Assembly: GCF_900696085.1 (NCBI RefSeq)
Contig: NZ_CAADFC020000011.1
Location: 186,001-250,000, forward strand
Length of the DNA stretch: 64,000 nt
Origin: Bradyrhizobium ivorense
Lineage (GTDB): Bacteria > Pseudomonadota > Alphaproteobacteria > Rhizobiales > Xanthobacteraceae
Direction of reading: 5' to 3'
The first letter of the stretch is position 1, and the number at the start of each line of letters is the position of its first letter. The position numbers and the translations under genes were made by a program. Shown here in pieces: positions 9,891-18,382 of this stretch. Under the pieces are notes generated by a model that was not told the origin of the DNA, did no database searches, and saw nothing but the letters and a program-made list of their open reading frames with translations.

Positions 9891-10550
9891 TCAGTGAAGT
9901 TGAGGAAGCGGATGGATTTCGAACCCGCGCAGTTGCAGCGCCGGAATCAGATATGTCAGCGCCCTCACCGTCTGATCACGCGAAGTGGCGTCAGTGCACG
10001 AACTCTCCTCGCCGGGAGGATACCCGTCGTGCAGGAGCACAATTGCACCCGGGCGAACAGCCGCCAGCACCGAATTCACGATGCCATCAACCCCAGGGCG
10101 CGACCAATCTCTCGGATCAACTGACCAGTGCACAGCTGCGAGGCCAGCCTTGGCTGACGTAGCAAGCACGTCTTCGGTCCATATTCCGTAGGGTGCCCGT
10201 ATGTGCCGCGGCAAAGCTTGCGGGCATGCCAAACGGATTGTCCTGCTCGCCGTTAGCACCTCATCCTGTACCTCCGCTGCTTCGCATCTGGACAGATCGG
10301 GATGTGTCATCGTGTGGTTTGCAACCTCGTGCCCTTCGGCGATCATTCGTCGAATGAGTTCAGGTTGGTCGGCCGCATACGTGCCGATAACGAAGAACGT
10401 CGCGGGCACCCGATGCTGCGTCAGCACATCGAGTACGTCCGGCGTGCAGAATGGATTGGGCCCATCATCGAAGGTTAAGTAGACCGAGCGACTTCCGCCG
10501 ACGTCACCGTAGTTGCGCCGCACCGCAGATAGGGGCATGAGTTCGTTCAC
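9891..10550 (-). CDS. nodB: NodB, chitooligosaccharide deacetylase
   Basis: NodB removes the N-acetyl group from the non-reducing end of the backbone (CE4 NodB-homology domain). Motifs seen: TFDDGPNPF (catalytic Asp and metal Asp), HTMTHPDLS (metal histidines), RAPYG, and the later LLHDGY. I set the start at the GTG at 10550, which overlaps the nodA stop by four bases (GTGA) and gives 219 residues, the normal length; the frame is open further upstream to 10592 but that would run into nodA. Confidence 0.95.
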   Translation of the reverse strand: MNELMPLSAVRRNYGDVGGSRSVYLTFDDGPNPFCTPDVLDVLTQHRVPATFFVIGTYAADQPELIRRMIAEGHEVANHTMTHPDLSRCEAAEVQDEVLTASRTIRLACPQALPRHIRAPYGIWTEDVLATSAKAGLAAVHWSVDPRDWSRPGVDGIVNSVLAAVRPGAIVLLHDGYPPGEESSCTDATSRDQTVRALTYLIPALQLRGFEIHPLPQLH

Positions 10551-11179
10551 AGCTCGGGCCCGTTCCGATCGATAATCGTTCCGGCCGGCCACTCGCCCAT
10601 TGAGCGTCCAACCGGGAACACCACCACGAGCACGTCTTCGACGCGGATCGGCGACAAATTAGGGTAGACATCTGGCTGCGTGGAGCGGACGCGAATGCCA
10701 GACATGAGGGTTGCCAAGCCCTGCCTTCCGACAAGTCTTGTGAGATGCTTCTCAAGCGCAGGCCGGACCGTACCAAAGCCGAACGGCACCCCAAACTCCC
10801 GCAGCGCAGGATACATCACGCGCATCGAGTGGCCGATTCCGAGCCCCTCAAGATCTGGACGCACGGCATATAAGCCAAGTTCGGCCACGAGGAGATCAAC
10901 GCCATCAATCTTGATGAAGCGGCGTAGTAGGCCGATATGAGCAGCGACGCCGCGCGCGTCGTAACCGATTACGCGTACTTCAGGCCTTGCACCGGCCCAA
11001 CTTCGATTACCCTCGAATGGCTGCGCATTGAACGCACCGGTCGGCCCATAGCTCTTACGGAAGAAGTCGGCAAGCTCGGCATGATCGGCGAGCTGCAGCT
11101 CGTTTTCCCAGCGAAGGCTCCACTGGACTTGAGTGCGCGCGGAAGGCTCTTCCGCAGACCGGGACACGGCAATATTCAT
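10547..11179 (-). CDS. nodA: NodA, Nod factor N-acyltransferase
   Basis: NodA transfers a fatty acid to the deacetylated terminal glucosamine, completing the lipochitooligosaccharide. The start at 11179 (MNIAVSRSAEEPSARTQVQW) gives the standard 210 residues and has GGAAG upstream; the frame continues to 11233 but nothing supports the extra 18 residues. Conserved NodA stretches such as VQWSLRWENELQLADHAEL and ELGLYAVRPDLEGLGIGHSM are intact. It overlaps nodB by four bases. Confidence 0.96.
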   Translation of the reverse strand: MNIAVSRSAEEPSARTQVQWSLRWENELQLADHAELADFFRKSYGPTGAFNAQPFEGNRSWAGARPEVRVIGYDARGVAAHIGLLRRFIKIDGVDLLVAELGLYAVRPDLEGLGIGHSMRVMYPALREFGVPFGFGTVRPALEKHLTRLVGRQGLATLMSGIRVRSTQPDVYPNLSPIRVEDVLVVVFPVGRSMGEWPAGTIIDRNGPEL

Positions 11180-11220
11180 GGCGGACTTCCCTGCGCCAGT
11201 GGGGATGAGAGCGGAGATGG

Positions 11221-11526
11221 TCACGTAAGACACTCGCTATTCGCCGAACCGTTGGTCAATCTGGAATGTGTTGGCGCGCGGCATCCACGCTCGGCTTTCC
11301 TCGCCAGACCGCGCGAGAGCAGACCGTCGCGGAATGGCGCCATCGTTAACGGCGAGACGATCGCGCAGCTCGCACGTGTCGTTCCAGCCAATGCCATGGT
11401 CGACATATGCCCGGACATCCCAATGAGACGGTTGGGCATGACCGCATCGGAGGGCTGGCCATCGATGCGTGAAAGCTCATCGATGGCACACGCAGCTAGC
11501 ACCACATCAACTTCGGTCCTATGCAT
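11221..11526 (-). CDS. nodK: NodK/NodY-like leader protein of the nod operon
   Basis: The first gene behind the nod box, 41 bases before nodA. Bradyrhizobium strains have a gene of unknown function here, called nodY in B. japonicum and nodK in B. elkanii; the two differ in sequence and I cannot tell which this is closer to, so the symbol rests on position. The frame is open to an ATG at 11565 (114 residues), but that start has no ribosome site, while the ATG at 11526 is preceded by AAGGCGG; the shorter form has 101 residues. No domain recognised. Confidence 0.7.
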   Translation of the reverse strand: MHRTEVDVVLAACAIDELSRIDGQPSDAVMPNRLIGMSGHMSTMALAGTTRASCAIVSPLTMAPFRDGLLSRGLARKAERGCRAPTHSRLTNGSANSECLT

Positions 11527-11565
11527 CTTCGACCCGCCTTGCATTGCGATGGACAGGCGCGCCAT

Positions 11566-11912
11566 TTGGCCAGTCGCCGGAAATATTCGGCATCCGCGAT
11601 CTGCGAACGCCGCTTGGTCGCGACACTAAGGTCAGGCTGAGCAGGCCCTCAAGTGTACGCGGGTAAACCGCCGATATGGAAAGGGATGGAACACGCATAC
11701 GAAGGTTTATCGGGGCCTGCCTAGCGTCGCAGCGCGTGATGGTCGCACCTAGAAGAGGCGCAACGCGCGCGCGGCACAGATGGCCACTTCCCACACGGAT
11801 TCGGCAGGTGCACGCACGTCCAGGAGTTTTTCTCGGAGTCCGCGTACGACCAATAGCCATCGTGGCATACCTAATTCATTTTCCAAACTGATGTTTGCTA
11901 TCCAACATTCCG
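11566..11912 (-). other. Leader between nod box and nodK
   Basis: About 350 bases of untranslated leader on the nod operon side. No gene is supported; overlapping frames here look like shadows. Confidence 0.5.
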
Positions 11913-11961
11913 CAGTTTGGTAAAATCGATTGTTTCGATAGAACACATCCACACGATGGAT
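11913..11961 (-). promoter_or_regulatory. nod box (NodD binding site)
   Basis: Read on the minus strand the site contains ATCCATCGTGTGGATG followed by ATCGAAACAATCGATTTTACC, matching the 47-49 bp nod box with its ATC-N9-GAT modules. It drives the nodK-to-nodZ operon and lies 12 bases from the divergent nodD1 start, so NodD1 bound here can also affect its own gene. Confidence 0.93.
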
Positions 11962-11972
11962 AGACTCACGAC

Positions 11973-12917
11973 ATGCGGTTCAATGGACTTGATCTAAACC
12001 TTCTCGTTGCGCTCGATGCTCTGATGACGGAGCGCAACCTCACCGCGGCTGCGCGCAAGATTAACCTGAGCCAGCCCGCTATGAGCGCTGCGATCGCGCG
12101 GCTGCGCAGCTATTTTCGCGATGAATTGTTTACGATGAGAGGTCGCGAGCTCGTGCCAACGCCCGGCGCGGAGGCGCTTGCGGGTCCGGTTCGCGAGGCC
12201 CTGCTGCACATCCAACTCTCGATCATTTCTCGGGATGCGTTCGACCCGACCAAGTCGAGCCGACGCTTCAGGGTCATTCTCTCCGATTTCATGACGATCG
12301 TATTTTTTCGGAGAATCGTCGATCGTATGGCGCAGGAGGCGCCTGCGGTGCGCTTCGAATTGCTGCCATTTTCCGATGAACCCGGTGAGCTGCTTCGCCG
12401 CGGGGAAGTCGATTTTCTCATTTTGCCGGAATTGTTCATGTCGAGCGCGCATCCTAAGGCGACGCTATTCGATGAGACCCTCGTATGCGTGGGATGCCGC
12501 ACGAACAAGCAGCTATTGCGACCACTTACATTCGAGAAATACAATTCTATGGGGCACGTCACTGCCAAGTTCGGACGGGCACTGAGGCCCAACCTCGAGG
12601 AGTGGTTCTTGCTCGAGCACGGCTTGAAAAGGCGCATCGAGGTCGTTGTGCAGGGCTTTAGCCTGATTCCGCCCATATTGTTGGACACGGACCGTATAGG
12701 AACAATGCCCTTACGTCTCGCCAGACACTTCGAAAAGCGGATGCCCCTGCGGATCGTCGAGCCACCACTCCCACTGCCCACATTCACCGAGGCCGTGCAG
12801 TGGCCCGCGTTCCACAATACCGATCCGGCGAGCATTTGGATGCGGCGGATATTGTTGGAGGAGGCATCCAACATGGGATCTGCGCATCGGGAGTCGCCAA
12901 CGCGCAGGCGCTGCTAG
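11973..12917 (+). CDS. nodD1: NodD1, LysR-type flavonoid-responsive activator
   Basis: Transcriptional activator of nod operons that binds the nod box and responds to plant (iso)flavonoids. It has 314 residues; the N-terminal LysR helix-turn-helix spans about residues 18-50 (LTAAARKINLSQPAMSAAIARLRSYFRDELF) and the effector-binding domain follows. It is divergent from the nod operon and shares its control region. It is called nodD1 because it is the copy next to the nod box. The paralogue nodD2 follows 640 bases downstream with a near-identical first 55 residues. Confidence 0.95.
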   Translation: MRFNGLDLNLLVALDALMTERNLTAAARKINLSQPAMSAAIARLRSYFRDELFTMRGRELVPTPGAEALAGPVREALLHIQLSIISRDAFDPTKSSRRFRVILSDFMTIVFFRRIVDRMAQEAPAVRFELLPFSDEPGELLRRGEVDFLILPELFMSSAHPKATLFDETLVCVGCRTNKQLLRPLTFEKYNSMGHVTAKFGRALRPNLEEWFLLEHGLKRRIEVVVQGFSLIPPILLDTDRIGTMPLRLARHFEKRMPLRIVEPPLPLPTFTEAVQWPAFHNTDPASIWMRRILLEEASNMGSAHRESPTRRRC

Positions 12918-13555
12918 GTCCACCACAAGCAGCCGCCCCGGCAGATGCAAATATCCTGCTCATCATTCGACGTGGCTGCCTTGTCATTTTAACTTCCCGG
13001 ACGGCCATGCTGCAAAACGCACGCGCGAGCCGGCCCGGGATTGTGAAAGATTGCTTGCCCGTGCGCTTAACGATCCCACAAAGCGTGGTGCAGTGCGCTT
13101 GTACCGCAAGCAAGGTCCGACGCCATCGCGGAAGGACGCGAGCTTTCGAGTACGAAGGTATTTGGCGAAGCCAATTAAATCGCTTGAACCCGACACTGCG
13201 TCAGGTTGTAGTTTTGCCTCCTGACCAACGCTGCGCTGGCGGACGGGGCACATCGGGCAAACTCATGGCTCTGGCGGGAGAGGCACTTAGGCTGGCTCGC
13301 CGATGGCGACTCGACTAAGTCGAGTTGCGAGAGTGCCTGGAATCGACGAGCTCGATCAGGTTCGCGCTCCCGACGGGCTCGAGCCGTAGGTCGTCGTCCG
13401 AGCGCACTGCGCGCCAATCTGCGATGATCCGCGAGCTTTCTTGCAATCGCACGAGAGGAACGGAGTTGATTCGGGCGAGCCAATGACACTGCTTCAGATG
13501 CAGCCGTTGTCGCTCATTGTATGCACTGTAAAGACGAATGCGTCGGATATAAGAT
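12918..13555. other. Intergenic nodD1-nodD2
   Basis: No gene supported. It contains the NolA-type promoter element at 13184-13214; transcription from it would leave a leader of about 330 bases before nodD2. Confidence 0.5.
13184..13214 (+). promoter_or_regulatory. NolA-type (MerR-like) promoter element upstream of nodD2
   Basis: TTGAAC, then a 19-base spacer (CCGACACTGCGTCAGGTTG), then TAGTTT. The long 19-base spacer is the mark of MerR-activated promoters, and the right half CGTCAGGTTGTAG is identical to that in front of nolA itself. Reports that NolA raises nodD2 expression in B. japonicum fit this site. The left ACGT half-site is changed here to ACAC. Confidence 0.6.
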
Positions 13556-14551
13556 ATGCGTTTCAACGGCCTGGATCTGAATCTTCTCGTCGCCCTTGAT
13601 GCTCTAATGACCGAGCGCAGCCTTACCGCAGCCGCACGCAAGATTAACCTCAGTCAGCCGGCCATGAGCGCAGCCGTTGCCCGGCTGCGTTCCTATTTCC
13701 GTGATGAGCTGTTTGCGATGAGAGGCCGGGAACTTGTCCCGACCTCACGCGCAGAGGGACTGGCGGCGCCCGTTCGCGAGGCGCTGACGCACATCCAGAT
13801 CTCCATTATCACGCGAGACGCGTTCGACCCGGCGCGATCGAAGCGGCGGTTCAGGATCGGCCTGTCTGATTTTATAACGATCGTATTCTTTCGACATGTC
13901 GTCGAGCGTGTCGCGCGAGAAGCACCCGCCGTCAGCTTCGAACTGGTGACGCTCGCTCATGAGCACGATGAACTTCTCCGGCGCGGCGAGCTTGATTTTG
14001 TTATCCTCCCGGAACTATTCATGTCCAGCGCGCACCCGCGGATAGCCCTGTTCGAGGAGAGGCTTGTGTGCGTAGGCTGCGGCACGAACGGACAGCTACG
14101 GCGGCGGCTTACATTTGATCGATACATGTCGATGGGCCATGTTGCGGTTAAGCTCGGAGTTGCGCGCAAGCCTCCCATCGAGGAGTCGTTTCTGCTCGAT
14201 CGCGGCCTCAACCGACGCATCGATATTCTCGTGCAGAGCTACGGCATGATCCCGCCCATGCTGGTAGGCACGAGCCGGATAGGGACCATGCCATTAAGGC
14301 TCGTTAAGCATTTCGAAAGGACGATGCCCCTTCGGATTGCCGAGCTTCCGCAGCCGTTCCCCACCTTTACCGAAGCGGTCCAATGGCCTGTCCTTCACAA
14401 CAGCGATCCGGAAAGCATCTGGATGCGAGAGATATTGTTGCAGGAAGCGGCTCGCATGACATCTGCGAGTGATGATTGCTCCATGATCTGCGCTTCAGAA
14501 CAAGTGGATACTGAAGGAAGCTTGACGAGAGTCGCCTCGCGGCTATCTTGA
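13556..14551 (+). CDS. nodD2: NodD2, LysR-type regulator (repressing paralogue)
   Basis: A 331-residue LysR protein closely similar to NodD1 over its length, with the same opening MRFNGLDLNLLVALDALMTER and the same helix-turn-helix, and about 17 extra C-terminal residues. In B. japonicum NodD2 represses nod genes at high cell density, acting downstream of NolA. Here a NolA-type promoter element lies about 340 bases upstream, which supports that circuit. Direction and order (nodD1, nodD2, nolA) are as in B. japonicum. Confidence 0.93.
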   Translation: MRFNGLDLNLLVALDALMTERSLTAAARKINLSQPAMSAAVARLRSYFRDELFAMRGRELVPTSRAEGLAAPVREALTHIQISIITRDAFDPARSKRRFRIGLSDFITIVFFRHVVERVAREAPAVSFELVTLAHEHDELLRRGELDFVILPELFMSSAHPRIALFEERLVCVGCGTNGQLRRRLTFDRYMSMGHVAVKLGVARKPPIEESFLLDRGLNRRIDILVQSYGMIPPMLVGTSRIGTMPLRLVKHFERTMPLRIAELPQPFPTFTEAVQWPVLHNSDPESIWMREILLQEAARMTSASDDCSMICASEQVDTEGSLTRVASRLS

Positions 14552-15150
14552 GGACTCCTGAAACGTGTGTGCGAACCTTGTATCCGGCTGCATGTCTGGA
14601 CAGCCGCACTTTAGACTTCTCCCGCTTTAACTCACTCTCGGTTTATGAACGTCCCCGGCTTCGCCGCCCAGGCGGCCATCATGACGTTATTGCGAGGCTC
14701 GCACATTGGTATCACGCCCGACGTGCGGGCGGCGGTTCAAGTCCGCCTGTTGCTTGTTTTAGAAGGCTACACGCCAAAAAACGAGCACCACGCACTCGAG
14801 GCCTCGCTCAAGCCAAGCCCTCGCCTTTGTAGCGCTGTAAACTAACATCAGCTCGGGGCGCGCCGTCCACGCCCAGAACCAGTAGTGCTCCTAATGCACG
14901 GAGCCGATTCGCTTTTGCCGAGCCGCACATGACGCGCAACCCGCGTGCCTACCGATTGTACAGATGACGGGAATCGCTCGTGCGATTTTTGCAAAACACC
15001 GCGCACCTGTGTTGCCTTGTCGCATCACCTTAAAGGGCACGGCATCTTCATCGCTCCGCGCCGCCGGTCTGACTTCTTTTGGCCCTACCGCGGCCAAACG
15101 TCTTGACGACGTGCGCTGCCTTGGCGCAATGACAAGCAAGGAGCCGAACG
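14552..15150. other. Intergenic nodD2 to small ORF
   Basis: No gene supported. It contains GGCGGTTCAAGTCCGCC at 14731-14747, which folds as a tRNA T-arm, but no matching acceptor or anticodon arm is present. Confidence 0.4.
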
Positions 15151-15360
15151 TTGGAACAATACAGCGGCGTATTCGATCCGGAAGAACTCTCTGTCTTAGG
15201 AAACCTCTTTGATGTCGCAATCAACGCGTTACCGCCGTCGATGCGAACGCCTGAAAATCAAACGGCCGTCGCCAAACTCATCTTGGATCGTACAGAGATC
15301 GGCGCGTCTAGGCTGGCATGCCTGATGAACTTGTTGATCACCATTTCACCTAAGGGTTGA
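15151..15360 (+). CDS. Small protein related to the product at 20548
   Basis: A 69-residue frame starting at TTG. Its first 44 residues (FDPEELSVLGNLFDVAINALP, then a PSMRTPENQ stretch ending AKLILDR) match the C-terminal half of the 124-residue protein at 20548-20922 (YHPEDLQVLGQLFDQVVAALP, then LRTPANR ending TLILSR), so it is either a short paralogue or its duplicated remnant. Function unknown. It lies about 120 bases before nolA, upstream of nolA's promoter element. Confidence 0.5.
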   Translation: MEQYSGVFDPEELSVLGNLFDVAINALPPSMRTPENQTAVAKLILDRTEIGASRLACLMNLLITISPKG

Positions 15361-15436
15361 TCGCCAACCATTCTGAGGATAGTCACCATCTCTTCCGCTG
15401 GAATGGAAGACGATCCAGCTAGAGCTTTGAAATAGC

Positions 15437-15467
15437 TTGAATCATACGTGACGTCAGGTTGTAGGCT
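15437..15467 (+). promoter_or_regulatory. NolA-type promoter element of nolA
   Basis: TTGAAT, 19-base spacer CATACGTGACGTCAGGTTG, TAGGCT. The centre carries the ACGTGACGT dyad expected for a MerR-family dimer in an overlong spacer. The -10 element ends 15 bases before the ATG at 15483, so the transcript would start very near the initiation codon. Confidence 0.65.
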
Positions 15468-15482
15468 TTGAAATTGAACAAC

Positions 15483-16196
15483 ATGAGCAAAGCTACACCA
15501 CGACGGCGTCGATGGCGCATTGGCGAACTTGCAGAGGCGACCGGAGTGACGGTACGCACGCTGCATCATTATGAACATACGGGACTCTTAGCCGCGTCAG
15601 AGCGTACAGACGGCGGTCACCGAATGTACGATCGGGAAAGCGTTCAACGGGTTCATCAGATTCGCGCGCTACGTGAGCTTGGCTTCTCCCTTCACGAGAT
15701 CCGCAAGGCTATGGAGGGCACGACATCCCTCATTGATCTGCTGCGCAAACATTTGGAACGGATCGAACTTCAAGTCGCTCGAGCGACCCTGTTGCGAGAT
15801 CGTTTACGCGACATGACGACGGGCAGTGAGATCCAGGTAAGTGTAGATGAACTGCCTGCCACCTTGGATGCGATGTCTCGGGTCGAGACACGTGGTCAGA
15901 CGTCCCGATGTACGTGCAAATTAGCTGCAGAGCGCGAGGAGCGGTGGCGGCGGATCCGCGACGAACTGCGTGATTGCATGGATCGGGGCGAACACCCTTG
16001 TGGTGAGCGAGCAAAAGCTGTCGCGGTTGCAGCGCGATTGCTAATCGGCGAAATCGCCGGAGCCGATTCACGCGTTTCGACGATCCTGAAGGTCCTTGCG
16101 CGGTTGAGTGCTCCCCGCAGTCTGGCTGGTTGGGATCCTACTCTCATGCAGTATCTCGACCTAGCCCTTGCCGGACTTGAGGATCAGCCATACTGA
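15483..16196 (+). CDS. nolA: NolA, MerR-type nodulation regulator
   Basis: NolA governs genotype-specific nodulation of soybean in B. japonicum and is reported to be made as three proteins from alternative in-frame starts. The sequence opens MSKATPRRRRWRIGELAEAT with the MerR winged helix-turn-helix over residues 10-75 and a coiled coil near 80-105. In-frame ATGs that could give shorter forms begin MYDRESVQRV, MEGTTSLIDL and MTTGSEIQV. A TTG at 15468 extends the frame by five residues, but it lies on the promoter's -10 element, so I prefer the ATG at 15483. The C-terminal two-thirds is the expected effector domain, with CTCKLAAEREERW in the middle. Confidence 0.95.
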   Translation: MSKATPRRRRWRIGELAEATGVTVRTLHHYEHTGLLAASERTDGGHRMYDRESVQRVHQIRALRELGFSLHEIRKAMEGTTSLIDLLRKHLERIELQVARATLLRDRLRDMTTGSEIQVSVDELPATLDAMSRVETRGQTSRCTCKLAAEREERWRRIRDELRDCMDRGEHPCGERAKAVAVAARLLIGEIAGADSRVSTILKVLARLSAPRSLAGWDPTLMQYLDLALAGLEDQPY

Positions 16197-16275
16197 CGGC
16201 TTAGGCGCAGGGACGCGCGCAGCATCTCGCCGATCTTTGCGCCGAGGCCATGGCCGGATAGTTTCACAAAGGGGC

Positions 16276-16306
16276 TTGAACCGCACGTAACGTCAAATTG
16301 TAGGCT
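16276..16306 (+). promoter_or_regulatory. NolA-type promoter element of the binding-protein gene
   Basis: TTGAAC, 19-base spacer CGCACGTAACGTCAAATTG, TAGGCT. Same architecture as the nolA element, with ACGTAACGT at the centre. It lies 130 bases upstream of the ATG at 16437 and makes that gene a likely NolA target. Confidence 0.6.
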
Positions 16307-16436
16307 CTACCGTGGTCGCGGTGTGGCCAGCTGACGCGCATGACTTCGCTTGGCAGAAGAAATCCCACCGAGGCCTGGAAGCAAGTCGAGCCGCGAGCGC
16401 TGGCGGTTCACTTCAGCTGAGCATTGGAGCTCTACA

Positions 16437-17549
16437 ATGTTGGGTCGGTGTTACGCTTTGGCTGCCAGTGCAGCCCTACTCTTCTGCGCCGTCGGCTCGA
16501 CTACACGTGCCTCGGACGTCAATATCGCCGTGGCTGGTCCCATGAGCGGAAGCAGCGCCGCGTTTGGCGCACAAATGCGCGATGGAACGGCGGCCGCCGT
16601 CGATGCCTTGAACGCCTCGGGCCTATTTCCCGATACCAAGCTCATATTGACCGTCGTCGATGACGCCTGCGACCCCAAGCAAGCCGTCGCAGTTGCGAAT
16701 AAGCTTACAACCGAGCGCGTCCGGCTGGTCGTTGGTCATTTTTGCTCTTCTTCGTCGATCCCGGCTTCCGACGTCTACGACGAAGCAGGCATCATTCAAA
16801 TGTCACCCGGCTCGACAAATCCTCAGCTGACAGAACGTGGCCTTAAGACGCTGTTTCGGATCTGCGGTCGTGACGACCAACAGGGTCTCGTTGCAGCTAA
16901 GTACATTCACGCAAATCACCATAACGATACGATCGCAGTGCTCGATGACAAGAGCACGGCCGGTAAGGGCGTTGCCGACGTGGTTGCGGCACAGCTTGAG
17001 AGAGCCGGTGAGCACGTCATTCGAAAAAGCTATGTAGCCGGCGAAAAGGACTACGCGGCGCTGGTCTCAAGAATGAAGAAGGATGGGGTGCGGGTCGCCT
17101 ATATCGGCGGCTATCATACCGAAATTGGACTGATCGTACGCCAGGCGTCAGAGGCAGGTGCTGGCCTCATCGTCATGGCAAACGATCCACTGATGACGTC
17201 TGAATTCTGGGCCATTACCAGCAGTGCGGGAAATGGCACATTGTTCAGCTTCATGCCCGACCCCGTCAAGAATGCCAACGCGGCCGGCATCGCCGCCAAA
17301 CTCAACGCTGCCAACCTGTCAACCGAGGGTTACACGCTTTACGCCTATGCAGCCGTCCAAGCATGGGCAGAGGCGGTCAAGCGGGCCAGATCTTTCGATG
17401 CTCGACGAGTGGCCGACGCACTTCGTTCGCGGCCGATCGATACCGTGATCGGCCCAGTCCTGTTTGATTCCAAGGGTGACAACGCGGCTCCTGGATTTCT
17501 CGTTTACCGCTGGCGCGACGGGCATGTTGAAGCCGTCGAGCAGAACTGA
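16437..17549 (+). CDS. Branched-chain amino acid-type periplasmic binding protein
   Basis: A LivK/LivJ-like solute-binding protein of ABC importers. The ATG at 16437 has TTGGAG upstream and is followed by a signal peptide (MLGRCYALAASAALLFCAVG, cleavage near TRAS-DVN). The mature part shows the family pattern VNIAVAGPMSGSSAAFG, LVVGHFCSSSSIPASDVY and the late FDARRVADALRS region. About 370 residues, complete. No permease or ATPase genes stand beside it, so it must pair with a transporter elsewhere or act as a sensor. The NolA-type element upstream suggests symbiotic control. The frame is open to 16350 but without a good start. Confidence 0.85.
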   Translation: MLGRCYALAASAALLFCAVGSTTRASDVNIAVAGPMSGSSAAFGAQMRDGTAAAVDALNASGLFPDTKLILTVVDDACDPKQAVAVANKLTTERVRLVVGHFCSSSSIPASDVYDEAGIIQMSPGSTNPQLTERGLKTLFRICGRDDQQGLVAAKYIHANHHNDTIAVLDDKSTAGKGVADVVAAQLERAGEHVIRKSYVAGEKDYAALVSRMKKDGVRVAYIGGYHTEIGLIVRQASEAGAGLIVMANDPLMTSEFWAITSSAGNGTLFSFMPDPVKNANAAGIAAKLNAANLSTEGYTLYAYAAVQAWAEAVKRARSFDARRVADALRSRPIDTVIGPVLFDSKGDNAAPGFLVYRWRDGHVEAVEQN

Positions 17550-17592
17550 TCGGGCCGACGCGTAACCTTCCATAATTCAACCAGTGACACAG

Positions 17593-17748
17593 ATGATTAA
17601 GCACCCTCACGACCTTGGTGAAGCGATACTCGCGAGCACTCTTGTGCTTGCGGCTTTCGGGGCATTTCTCGCGCTCGCTGCGGCGCTCGCGGAGCTGCCT
17701 GATGTCGATGCAACGGGGGATGAGCTACGTCCGATGATCGACAAATAG
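17593..17748 (+). CDS. Possible 51-residue membrane peptide
   Basis: A short frame beginning MIKHPHDLGEAILASTLVLA, 43 bases after the binding-protein gene. It has one strongly hydrophobic segment (about residues 13-35) and an acidic C-terminus. No ribosome site stands out. It may be translated with the gene before it, or be chance. Confidence 0.3.
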   Translation: MIKHPHDLGEAILASTLVLAAFGAFLALAAALAELPDVDATGDELRPMIDK

Positions 17749-17950
17749 TATCCGTGCCAACCCTGTTGCAAATCGGCCTTGGCAAGCCTCTTTTCGGGCT
17801 TGAAAGGCAGGAAGTTGCAGCAGACTCCGCTGAACTTGAACTTTCAGAACACCCTCCGACCCACGCTTCGTGCTGGCGCGCGGCAGATGACCTCTTATTG
17901 GCCATTTGCTCCAGCTGGAGCGCAAGTCCTGCCCCAAGAAGGGCGGACAG

Positions 17951-18216
17951 ATGAAGCGATCGCGATCGAGATTCACGGAAGAGAACATTATCGCGATATT
18001 GAGGGAGCATGAGGTTGGCGCGACAGCGGCCGATCTAGCTCGCAGGCACAGGACCTCTGAAGCGGCGATCTACAATTGGAAAGCCAAGTGTGGCGGCATG
18101 GATGTTCCTGCGGCCAAGCGATTGAGGGCCTGGAAGAGGAGAACGTGAGGCGAAAGATGCTTCTGGTGGAGCACATGCTCGGTGTGGCGGCGCTTCGCGA
18201 GCTCCTGTCAAAGTAG
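17951..18216 (+). pseudogene. IS3-family transposase orfA remnant
   Basis: Begins MKRSRSRFTEENIIAILREH with the IS3 OrfA helix-turn-helix (ATAADLARRHRTSEAAIYNWKAK). After AAKRLR the frame is lost by a small indel, and the rest continues in another frame as EENVRRKMLLVEHMLGVAALRELLSK, the normal OrfA end. No orfB or terminal repeats follow, so this is a dead fragment. Confidence 0.8.
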
Positions 18217-18382
18217 TGATCAGACCGCCATTTGCAGATTCTCATGACCCAATCGCATCGTGCAAGCTCATGGCTTGCACCCAACGAGAAGAGTCAAAGG
18301 CAGTCAAATTAGCGAACGAGCCGTCTTTGAGACCGACGGCATCAGGCAACCGGGACTCCTATTCCACAAACGGAGATGATCA

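Noticed and set aside
12110..12874. Long minus-strand frame opposite nodD1
   Set aside because: It is a mirror of the nodD1 coding frame and has no family or ribosome site.
14731..14747. T-arm-like GGCGGTTCAAGTCCGCC, possible tRNA
   Set aside because: No acceptor or anticodon arm pairs around it, so no tRNA gene can be folded.
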